This document shows positions 51,077 to 59,334 of a stretch of 64,000 nucleotides of DNA, in pieces. The DNA is taken from NCBI GenBank assembly GCA_016710885.1, contig JADJUC010000013.1, positions 1 to 64,000 on the forward strand. The letters run 5' to 3'. The translations under genes and the position numbers were made by a program. The notes below the pieces were generated by a model. It was not told where the DNA came from, ran no database searches, and saw only the letters and a list, made by a program, of their open reading frames with translations. The DNA comes from Candidatus Proximibacter danicus. Its GTDB lineage: Bacteria; Pseudomonadota; Gammaproteobacteria; Burkholderiales; Rhodocyclaceae. How positions within the stretch are numbered: position 1 is the stretch's first letter; each line of letters opens with the position of its first letter.

Positions 51077-53875
51077 TCAGGCACAGGCACGCGCATCGCC
51101 CTCGCCGAACAGGTTGCTGACGCAGCGGCCGCACAGGTCGGGATGCTCGGCATTGGCACCGACATCATCGCGCACGTGCCAGCAGCGCTCGCACTTGGCG
51201 TGCGCCAGCGGCGTGGCAGCGACTTTTTCTTCCGCAGCCTTGACGACGCGGCTGCCGAAACAATGAACACGTATTTCAGATCGTCGCCCAGCGAAGCCAG
51301 CGCCTCGAATTTTTCGCCATCCGCCTGTAGCGAAACTTCCGCCTGCAGCGGCGCACCGATCTTGCCTTCGATGCGCAGGTCTTCCAGCGCCTTGGTCACT
51401 TCGCCACGAACGCCACGGATCAGCGTCCATTTCGCCAGCAGTTCGGATTCGTCTGCCTGCGCCGGTAACGGCTGCCAGGTTTCCAGCATCACCGATTTCT
51501 CGGCGTCGCCGCTCAGCACCAGCCAGACTTCCTCGGCGGTGAAGGCGAGGATCGGCGCCATCAGTTTCACGAAGGTCTGCGTGATGTGCCACAGCGCGCT
51601 CTGCGCCGAACGGCGGGCGCGCGAGTCGACCTTGGTGGTGTACAGGCGGTCCTTGAGGATGTCGAGGTAGAAGCCGCCGAGGTCTTCCGAGCAGAATGTC
51701 TGCAGCGCCTGCACGACTCGGTGGAACTCGTAGCGGCCAAAATCGGCCTCGGCGTCCTGCTGCATCTGGCGCGTCATGGCCAAGGCGTAGCGATCGATCT
51801 CCAGCCATTCGGCCACCGGCAGCATGTCCTTCGTTGCATCGAAATCGGCGGTATTGGCCAACAGGAAACGCAGCGTGTTGCGGATGCGGCGGTAGGCTTC
51901 GGTCACGCGCTTGAGAATCTCGTCGGAGATCGTCAGCTCGCCGGAGTAGTCGGTTGCCGCTACCCACAGGCGCAGGATGTCGGCACCGAGCGTATCGGAA
52001 ATCTTCTGCGGCGCGATGACGTTGCCCTTCGACTTCGACATCTTCAGGCCCTTGCCGTCGACGACGAAGCCGTGCGTCAGTAGCGCCTTGTACGGCGCAC
52101 GGCCGTCGATCGCGCAGCCGGTCAGGAGCGAGCTCTGGAACCAGCCGCGGTGCTGGTCGGAACCTTCGAGGTACATGTCGGCCGGGAAATCGCACTGCTC
52201 GGCGTGCGAACCGCGCATCACCGACAAGTGCGTCGTACCCGAGTCGAACCAGACGTCGAGCGTGTCGCTCATCTTGCGGTACTGGCTGGCCTCATCACCC
52301 AGCAGTGAGGCTGGATCAAGCGAGAACCAGCCCTCGATACCCGTCTGTTCAACACGCTTGGCAACGGCCTCGATCAATTCCGACGTGCGCGGATGCAGCG
52401 CCCCGGTCTCCTTGTGCAGAAAGAACGGAATCGGCACGCCCCAGTTGCGCTGGCGCGAAACGCACCAATCCGGGCGGGTCTTCATCATGCCTTCGAGGCG
52501 GGCACGGCCCCACGAGGGGAAGAACTGCGTCTCATCGACGGCGCGCTCGGCTACCCAGCGCAGTGTCGGTGCATTCTCGTCCAGCTTGTGTTCCATGCCG
52601 ATGAACCACTGCGTCGTCGCCCGGAAGATGATCGGCGACTTGTGACGCCAACAGTGCGGGTAGCTGTGGCGAATCTTCTCGCCCTTGAGCAGCAGCCCCT
52701 TGGCTTCGAGTTCCTGCAGCACCAGCGGGTTGGCTTCCCACACCGTCTTGCCGGCCAGTTCGCCAACGGAGAGCGCCGGCACGTTGCCAAGGAATTTGCC
52801 GTCGTTGTCGACCGGGTTGGTCACCGGCAAGCCGTAGCGCTTGCCGACCACATAGTCGTCCACGCCGTGTGCCGGTGCCGTATGCACCTGGCCGGTACCA
52901 GCCTCAGACGTAACGTGCGTACCGCAGATGATGGCCACGTCGCGCGCCTGGAACGGATGGCGCAGCAGGATCTGGTCGAGTGCCGCGCCCTTGCACGAAC
53001 CGACCACCTTGCCTTCAAGCTCATAGCGCTTGAGGCAGGATTCGGCCAGTTCGCGCGCCAGGATCAGCGCGCCCTTGGGGGTCTCGACCAGGTCGTAGTC
53101 GAGGTCCGGATGCACGCTGACCGCCTCGTTGGCCGGCAGCGTCCAGGGCGTCGTCGTCCAGATCACGGCGAAGGCCGGGCCGCGCAGGTGCGTCAGGCCG
53201 AAGGCCTTGGCCAGCTTCTCGGCGTGGTTCTCGTGCACTGGGAAAGCAACGTCGATCGCCGGCGAGGTCTTGTCCTCGTGCTCGACTTCGGCCTCGGCCA
53301 GTGCCGAGCCGCAATCAAGACACCAGTTCACCGGCTTCAGGCCTTGGTACAGATAGCCTTTTTCCAGAATCTTGCCGACCGCACGGATCTCGTCGGCCTC
53401 GGTCTTGAAGGCCATGGTCAGGTAGGGGTTATCCCACTCACCCAAGACGCCAAGACGGATGAAATCCTTCTTCTGCCGCTCGACCTGCTCGCCGGCAAAG
53501 GTACGGCACAGCTCGCGCACCTTGTCACCAGCGATGTGCTTGCCGTGCAGCTTCTCGATCTGGTGCTCGATCGGCAGGCCGTGGCAGTCCCAGCCCGGCA
53601 CGTAGGGCGCGTCGAAGCCGGCCAGCGTGCGCGCCTTGACGATGATGTCCTTCAGAATCTTGTTCACCGCGTGGCCGATGTGGATGTCGCCGTTGGCGTA
53701 GGGCGGGCCGTCGTGCAGCACGAAGCGCGGCCGCCCCTTGGCCGCCTTGCGGATCTTCTCGTAGAGCTTTTTCTTCTGCCACTCGGCGAACCCATTGCGG
53801 CTCGCGCTTGGCGAGGTCGCCGCGCATCGGGAAGGGCGTATCGGGAAGATTCAAAGTGCTTTTGTAGTCAGCCAT
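51077..53875 (-). CDS. ileS: Isoleucyl-tRNA synthetase, frameshifted at both ends
   Basis: A class I synthetase of about 930 residues. The N-terminus MADYKSTLNLPDTPFPMRGD is followed by a frameshift near 53800; the main frame starts at 53721 with the HIGH motif (PYANGDIHIGHAVNKI). KMSKS is in GLKMSKSKGNVIAP, and CP1 editing-domain landmarks such as WTTTPWTLPANEAV are intact. Near 51250 the frame shifts again. The correct end continues as VVKAAEEKVAATPLAH and the zinc-finger CERCWHVRDDVG...CGRC, stopping at 51077. Both breaks are single-base events in a gene that must be functional. Confidence 0.92.
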
Positions 53876-53889
53876 AGCAAAACCAATCA

Positions 53890-53953
53890 CCACAGAGGCA
53901 CAGAGACACAGAGGAACACTAGAGATTTTCTCTGTGTCTCTGTGTCTCTGTGG
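53890..53953. repeat. Inverted repeat of CACAGAGA units (dispersed-repeat type)
   Basis: CCACAGAG...CACAGAGACACAGAG (left arm from 53890) and TCTCTGTGTCTCTGTG...CTCTGTGG (right arm 53929-53953) form a nearly perfect 24-bp hairpin between ribF and ileS. The ribF C-terminus runs into it (TTETQRHRENL). This translated pattern is familiar from a dispersed repeat in many proteobacterial genomes. Confidence 0.75.
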
Positions 53954-54872
53954 TTAAGAAATAGGTTTTTCCACTCTCGACGTCGCGCGCGATCTGCGCT
54001 TTCAACTCGTCGAGGCCAGAAAACTTCATTTCGTCACGCAGCTTGTGCAGGAAGCGGACGGTCAGGTGCGCGCCGTAAATGTCGGCAGCAAAATCGAACA
54101 GATGCACTTCGAGAATCGGGCGCACAACGGCATTCGCTGTCGGCCGGTAGCCCAGATTGGCCACACCGGGCAGCGGCTTGTCGCCATAGCCGGTCACCTC
54201 GACCGCAAAGACACCGAGCAGCGGCGGCCGGTCGTGTTTCATGCGGATGTTAGCAGTGGCGTAACCCAACTGACGCCCAACCTTCGCCCCATGCACCACA
54301 CGCCCATCCATCACGTACGGGCGGCCGAGCAACTCGGCTGCACGCTCAATATCACCGCTCCACAAGGCGTCGCGCACTGCCGAGCTGGACACGCGAACTT
54401 CGCTGGACACTACCGTGCTCATCGCCTCAACGCGAAAACCGAAGGCGTCACCCGCCTGTTGCAGCAAGGCGAAGTCGCCGGCTCGCTTGGCACCGAAACG
54501 GAAATCGTCGCCGATGATCAGGTGCCGCACACGCAAAGCCTTGACCAGCACCTCTTCGATGAACTGGTCGGCAGTCAGGCTGGCAAAGGCCTTGTTGAAG
54601 CGGCTGACGAAGGCCAGCTCAACACCATCGGCGGCGATCAATTCCAGCTTCTCGCGCAGGTTGGAAAGTCGCGTCGGCACCGATTCCGGGGCGAAAAATT
54701 CGCGTGGATGCGGCTCGAAGGTCAGCACGGCCGGTGGCAGCCCGGTCTCCGCCGCGACGGCACACAAACGCGCGAGCAGCGCACGATGGCCGAGATGCAC
54801 GCCATCGAAATTGCCGATGGTGAGCACGGTGGCGCTGGGCGCTGGTTGCGAGGTACCGCGGAAAACGAGCAT
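53919..54872 (-). CDS. ribF: Bifunctional riboflavin kinase/FAD synthetase
   Basis: This 317-residue protein converts riboflavin to FMN and FAD. The N-terminal nucleotidyltransferase has TIGNFDGVHLGHRALLARL, VLTFEPHPREFFAP and IIGDDFRFGAKRAGD. The RVSSSAVRDALWSGD segment links to the kinase domain with RPYVMDGRVVHGAKVGRQLG and GYATANI (the PTAN-like motif). The last ~11 residues (TTETQRHRENL) are encoded by the adjacent inverted repeat and are not family sequence. It is upstream of ileS on the same strand. Confidence 0.93.
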   Translation of the reverse strand: MLVFRGTSQPAPSATVLTIGNFDGVHLGHRALLARLCAVAAETGLPPAVLTFEPHPREFFAPESVPTRLSNLREKLELIAADGVELAFVSRFNKAFASLTADQFIEEVLVKALRVRHLIIGDDFRFGAKRAGDFALLQQAGDAFGFRVEAMSTVVSSEVRVSSSAVRDALWSGDIERAAELLGRPYVMDGRVVHGAKVGRQLGYATANIRMKHDRPPLLGVFAVEVTGYGDKPLPGVANLGYRPTANAVVRPILEVHLFDFAADIYGAHLTVRFLHKLRDEMKFSGLDELKAQIARDVESGKTYFLTTETQRHRENL

Positions 54873-54976
54873 CAGGAAGGCTGAGGACCGACGAAAAGGA
54901 TGAAGGGGACGAAAGGGCTGAATTATAAAGGTTTACCGCCAAGATTGCCGTGCTGCCAAGGCACTCCGGCGCCCCT

Positions 54977-56284
54977 TTAATCGAGGCTTGCCAGCTTCGA
55001 TTTGGCCAGTGGCGGATTCAGCTTGAAATACTTGCGGATACCGGACATCACCGCTTCCGCGATCTTGTCCTGATAAGCCTCGTCATTGAGCCGACGCTCT
55101 TCTTCCGGGTTGGAGATGAATGCTGTTTCGACCAGGATGGAAGGGATGTCCGGCGCCTTGAGCACGGCAAACCCCGCCTGCTCGACATGGGCCTTGTGCA
55201 GGTTGCCAACGCTGCCAAGCTCGCCGAGCACGGCCTTGCCCAACTTCAGGCTGTCGTTGATCGTTGCCGTCTGTGACAGGTCCAGCAGCGTGCGCGCAAG
55301 CATCGGGTCCTTGACGCCGAAGTTAACGCCGCCGATCAGGTCGGCCGAATTTTCCTTGTTCGCCAGCCAGCGGGCGGCAGAACTCGAGGCTCCATTTTCC
55401 GAAAGGACGAACACCGAAGCCCCGCGCGCATCCGGCTTGATAAAAGCATCGGCGTGAATCGATACGAAGAGGTCAGACTGCACCCGGCGCGCCTTTTGCA
55501 CACGCATGTGCAAAGGTACAAAGAAATCGGAATCGCGCGTCATCACTGCACGCATGTTGGGCTCAGCGTTTATCTTCGCTTTCAGCCGACGCGCACCGCC
55601 AGCGTCACGTTCTTTCGTGGCTGCCACCGCGACCAACGGCACCCGGGTCTTCGCCACCGTGCCCCGGATCGAGGGTAATCGTCACCAGGCGATCGACCAC
55701 CGGCTTTGCCTGAACGCTTCTGCTCGGCCAGGGCTTGCTGCGGTTCCGAGCGTTCGCCGGCTTGTCGTCCATCCGGCCCGAGCAGTTGCTCGCGCTTCTC
55801 AAGCAGCGCCAGCAGCGGGTCCGGCGCGTTGGCCGGGTAAACGTCAAGCACCAGCCGATGTCCGTACTCGCCCACCGGCGCCAGCACGAACACCTGCGGC
55901 GCCTACCTCGGTCTTCAGCTCCATGACAAGCCGCACCACGCCTGGCTTGAAGCGCCCGGCGCGAAGCAGCTTGATGTAGGGATCGTCGCCAGCAATCTTG
56001 CCAGCGAGACCCTCAAGCACGCCATTCAGTTCGACGCCTTCAAGATCGACGACAAGACGCTCGGGATTTTTGACGGTGAATTGGGAAAATTTGACCGCAG
56101 CATCGCTCTCCAGCGTCACCCGCGTGTAGTCGGCTGCCGGCCAGACACGAACTGCCAGCACGCTAGGATTGACGGGCTTGCCGCGCGCCGCCTGCGCCAG
56201 TGGCGTTACGAGGAGGACGAGGGAGGCGCCACCGGCAAAGCGGATGAGTTGGCGGCGGGTGTGGTCAGGAAGGTGTTCAGACAT
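54977..56284 (-). CDS. amiC: N-acetylmuramoyl-L-alanine amidase AmiC-like, frameshifted
   Basis: This periplasmic amidase splits septal peptidoglycan. The N-terminus MSEHLPDHTRRQLIRFAGGA has a twin-arginine signal. It is followed by an AMIN domain (TRVTLESDAAVKFSQFTVKN, ERLVVDLEGVELNGVL) and a C-terminal Amidase_3 domain with TITLDPGHGGEDPGA (zinc His), DLFVSIHADAF and SILVETAFISNPEEE with the catalytic Glu. At least three frameshifts fall in 55580-55900, near the linker and the start of the catalytic domain. Relatives are about 430-450 residues, fitting the span. The tsaE end overlaps its start by about 80 bases. Confidence 0.85.
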
Positions 56285-56559
56285 TGCTCACCCTCCGGCG
56301 ACCTGGCAGACAGCGTGACGCGGCGGCCATCGTGCCCGGATTGTTCGAATGGTTGGAATTCGAGGGCGACAACGAGGTCTGGCGGCGGCACAAAGCCGGC
56401 TGCCTTGTCGGGCCACTCGACCAGACAGACCGAATCGCTGCGGAAGTACTCGCCCAAGCCAGCATCGACAAACTCTTCCGGGTGGTTGAAACGATAAAAA
56501 TCAAAGTGATACCAGTATAAGCTCGAAATTACGTAAACTTCAACCAATGTATAATCTGG
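56206..56559 (-). CDS. tsaE: tRNA threonylcarbamoyladenosine ATPase TsaE, N-terminus missing
   Basis: The reading frame matches the C-terminal two-thirds of TsaE: DYTLVEVY, HFDFYRFNHPEEFVDAGLGE, and VCLVEWPDKAAGFVPPPDL. The first ~60 residues, including the Walker A (GDLGAGKTT-type) motif, are absent; at 56559 the sequence changes into the divergent gene queG. TsaE is needed for t6A37 tRNA modification and is usually essential. A lost segment of roughly 240 bases or more between the two genes, by assembly error or deletion, is the likely cause. Confidence 0.8.
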   Translation of the reverse strand, partial: PDYTLVEVYVISSLYWYHFDFYRFNHPEEFVDAGLGEYFRSDSVCLVEWPDKAAGFVPPPDLVVALEFQPFEQSGHDGRRVTLSARSPEGEQCLNTFLTTPAANSSALPVAPPSSSS

Positions 56560-57563
56560 GGGCAGGAACTGGGCTTCGCCGAGCTGGGCATTGCCCGCCC
56601 CGACACCCGCGAAGCCACCCCCAACCTCATGCGCTGGCTGGCACTCGGCCGCCACGGGGAGATGGATTATATGGCCAAACATGCCGCCCTGCGCGCCGAA
56701 CCGGGCACCCTGCACCCCGGCACCGTCAGCGTCATTTCCGCCCGCCTGCCTTACTGGCCGGAAGCTGCGGAGGCCGAAACCATACTCGCCGATGGTGCGC
56801 TGGCCTACGTTTCGCGCTACGCGCTGGGCCGCGACTACCACAAGACCATCCGCAACCGTCTGCAGAAGCTAGCCGACCGGATCGCCAAAGAGTTGGGCGA
56901 CAGCGTACCGTTCAGCTACCGCGCCTTCTCCGATTCGGCACCGGTCATGGAAGTGAATTCGCCCGCCAGGCCGGCACCGCCTGGCGCGGCAAGCACACCC
57001 TGTCGCTGACCCGTGGCGGCTCCTACCATTTTCTCGGCGAGCTCTACACCAGCTTGCCGCTACCGCCGGATGCCCCGATCGAGGAACACTGCGGCACTTG
57101 CACGGCGTGCATCGACGCCTGCCCGACGCAGGCCATCGTCGCCCCCTACGAGGTCGATGCCCGGCGCTGCATTTCCTACCTGACGATCGAGCTTGCCGGC
57201 GCCATTCCAGAAGAACTGCGGCCGCTGATGGGAAACCGCATCTACGGCTGCGACGATTGCCAGTTGTGCTGCCCGTGGAACCGCTTTGCCACAATAGGCG
57301 ACCCGGATTTCGCGCCGCGCAACGGACTCGATGCCAGCGCCGCCGGCCCTGTTCGCCTGGAGCGAAGCGAATTCGACAGCCGGCTTGCCGGCAGCCCGCT
57401 CCGCCGCATCGGGCACGAGCGCTGGCTACGCAATATTGCCGTTGCGCTTGGCAACGCACCGGGCACCCCGGAAGTGCTGGCCACACTCACCAGCCGGGCC
57501 GAACACCCCTCGTTGCTGGTGCGCGAGCACGTCGGCTGGGCGCTGGCGCGTCATCAAAAATAA
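56557..57563 (+). CDS. queG: Epoxyqueuosine reductase QueG, 5' truncated and frameshifted
   Basis: The protein reduces epoxyqueuosine to queuosine in tRNA with a cobalamin and two [4Fe-4S] clusters. It begins abruptly at WGQELGFAELGIARPDT (relatives have about 17-20 residues before this). It then reads HGEMDYMAKHAALRA and YALGRDYHKTIRNRLQKLAD. A frameshift near 56961 interrupts SAPVMEV...ARQAGTAWRGKHT. The cluster motifs CGTCTACIDACPTQAIV and CDDCQLCCPWN are intact in the second frame, with HEAT-like repeats at the end. The missing start is the same junction that truncates tsaE. Confidence 0.85.
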
Positions 57564-57566
57564 TCC

Positions 57567-57594
57567 TTGCAGAACAATAGCGATCGGCTATAAA
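57567..57594 (+). promoter_or_regulatory. Predicted sigma70 promoter of the riboswitch-DUF1631 unit
   Basis: TTGCAG (57567-57572), a 16-base spacer and TATAAA (57589-57594) fit a good sigma70 promoter, with a start near 57601. It lies 70 bases upstream of the riboswitch, just after queG. Confidence 0.55.
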
Positions 57595-57672
57595 GTAGTT
57601 TCGTCCTTCCAGATTTTTTGGTTGGCGCAAACCACGGTCGGTTACGGAATGTTCGCAAAGAGCAAACCTGCC

Positions 57673-57772
57673 GATCTCTGAAACAGGGCAAACCCATCGA
57701 AAGATGGCGACGCAAAGTTACCGGCCTACAGCGAATCAGTTTTACGCGCCAAGGCAGCGGGACCACCAGATA
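57673..57772 (+). promoter_or_regulatory. Cyclic-di-GMP-I (GEMM) riboswitch
   Basis: The aptamer core CAGGGCAAAC (57684-57693) is followed by the P2 hairpin CCATC-GAAA-GATGG with its GAAA tetraloop (57693-57706). Next come CGACGCAAAG (57708-57717) and CCGGCCTA (57721-57728), then the distal stem and AAGGCAGCGGGACC (57751-57764). All are diagnostic GEMM-I elements in the right order and spacing. P1 can pair ATCT (57674) with AGAT (57768). It lies in the 5' leader of the DUF1631 genes. Confidence 0.92.
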
Positions 57773-57804
57773 AACGAGGTTGATGTGGATCACTCCTCCT
57801 TCAT

Positions 57805-57845
57805 GCGTACCGTTTCAATCATCTTGGCCCTTGGCCGCGGTACGC
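57805..57845 (+). promoter_or_regulatory. Candidate expression-platform hairpin after the riboswitch
   Basis: GCGTACCG (57805-57812) and CGGTACGC (57838-57845) form an 8-bp perfect stem. The loop contains GGCC...GGCC. No T-run follows, so it is not a standard terminator. It may take part in an alternative fold controlling translation or Rho access over the 200-base leader. Confidence 0.35.
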
Positions 57846-57978
57846 TATTGTCGGTTGCGAGTTCTCTCATCTCTAGTCTCCCTTCGTTGGTGCGCTTCGT
57901 CGCCATCCTCCCCGTGAATGCCCTGAGCACTAACGCCCCGCGTGTTGCCTATGCAGCCCGGTGCGAGGAGAAGCGGCT

Positions 57979-59325
57979 ATGGGCGCACAAGAAAACGGCA
58001 AGGTAATACCTTTTTCACCTCGCTTGCGCGAGGCCGACGGAGCACCTCCCCGGGCGCTCGACAACAGGCAGGATCTTTCGCTGTCACGACGCCGGGGCCT
58101 CGATAGCGTCGACGCAGCGCTTCCGGCTGCAAGCCCGGAACCCCCTGCCCGCGCTCTGCAGACGCCCGCTCCTGCGCCAAAGCACTCACTTGACGCTCCG
58201 GCACTAAGCCGGATCTTCATTGAATCCCTCGACGACATGATTTGCCGCACGCCCTGCAAGCAGTCGGCGCCAACGCCGTGGCCGCATCAGCGCGACCAGC
58301 AACTGGAAAAGACGGCCGTCGACATCATCGACATGCTGTTTGGCTTCGTGCTCGACGACTCCCACGTTTCGCGTGCGATCAAGGATTCGCTGCTTCGGGC
58401 GCAGATGCCGATGCTGCAGTTGGCCATGCGCGAATCCACCTTCTTCGCAGACTGGCAGCACCCGGCCCGAACGCTGCTCAACGATATCGCACCGATGTGC
58501 CAGCATTTGTGCGAACGGGGCGGCGATTTAGCGAATTTCGAGCGTGAATTCAACCTCGGCCTTGACCGCGTCCTCGACGATCTGGCGCCCAATGGCGCAG
58601 CCTTTGCCGATTTTCACGAACGCATCAGCGCCTTGGCGAACAACGTCACCGTACGCAGCGGCAGCACGGAGACGGTCGCTTGGGAGCGCGCCGAAGCCGT
58701 AGCACGCGACTACCTTGAACGCCCGCTACCGCACCTGGCCCGAGATTTTCTCGCGGGCTACTGGATCGACGTCCTTCAGCGCGCAGCAGTGCTCTACGCG
58801 GAAGACAGCTTGTCCTGGCAAGATACTGTTGCGGTCATCGAAGACCTGGCCTGGAGCCTCACGCCGAAAAGCGATCAGGATGAGCGCCTGCAGCTCATCG
58901 GGCTGATTCCAGCCTTGCTCGCGCGCCTCAACCGCGGTCTCGACCTGATCGATACTGAAAGAACGGATCGCCGCCCATTTTTCGATGCGCTGATTGAAGT
59001 TCACGCCGTCGTGCTGCGCGCCGAACTGGCCCCTTCCCCGCCACCGCAAATTCTCTCGCTGCCGATCTCTGAGGAAAGCGCCATTGATCAGGTTAACCGC
59101 CTGCAACGCGGTGACTGGGTTGAGTTCCATCTGGCGGATGGCAACACCTCACGCGAACGTCTGACCTGGATCAGCCCGCAACGCGGCATCCTGGTTTTTT
59201 CCAATCATCTGGGGCAGCGCGCCATCCAGATAGCACCGGAAGATCTGGCGGAAATGGTTCAGGCAGACAAAGCGCAGTTGATCTTCGATCAGCCGGCAAC
59301 GGCCTCCGACAAGAACAGTGCCTAG
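57979..59325 (+). CDS. DUF1631 family protein, short paralogue
   Basis: This 448-residue protein has no signal peptide or membrane helix. After a Pro/Ala-rich N-terminal ~85 residues it matches the DUF1631 core: DIIDMLFGFVLDDSHVSRAI, MPMLQLAMRESTFFADWQHP, NRGLDLIDTERTDRRPFFDA. It ends with a conserved small beta domain, LQRGDWVEFHLADGNTSRER, LTWISPQRGILVFSNHLG. ATG 57979 has GAGGAG 8-13 bases upstream. It lacks the N-terminal part present in the next gene. Function of the family is not established; the upstream c-di-GMP riboswitch suggests a role in c-di-GMP-linked behaviour. Confidence 0.85.
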   Translation: MGAQENGKVIPFSPRLREADGAPPRALDNRQDLSLSRRRGLDSVDAALPAASPEPPARALQTPAPAPKHSLDAPALSRIFIESLDDMICRTPCKQSAPTPWPHQRDQQLEKTAVDIIDMLFGFVLDDSHVSRAIKDSLLRAQMPMLQLAMRESTFFADWQHPARTLLNDIAPMCQHLCERGGDLANFEREFNLGLDRVLDDLAPNGAAFADFHERISALANNVTVRSGSTETVAWERAEAVARDYLERPLPHLARDFLAGYWIDVLQRAAVLYAEDSLSWQDTVAVIEDLAWSLTPKSDQDERLQLIGLIPALLARLNRGLDLIDTERTDRRPFFDALIEVHAVVLRAELAPSPPPQILSLPISEESAIDQVNRLQRGDWVEFHLADGNTSRERLTWISPQRGILVFSNHLGQRAIQIAPEDLAEMVQADKAQLIFDQPATASDKNSA

Positions 59326-59334
59326 GAAACCATC

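Noticed and set aside
53890..53953. Short tandem repeat as CRISPR remnant
   Set aside because: The CACAGAGA units have no spacers and form one hairpin.
57704..58006. 100-residue ORF beginning inside the riboswitch
   Set aside because: Its first part is the aptamer itself; only the part from ATG 57803 could be a leader peptide, and it lacks a ribosome-binding site.
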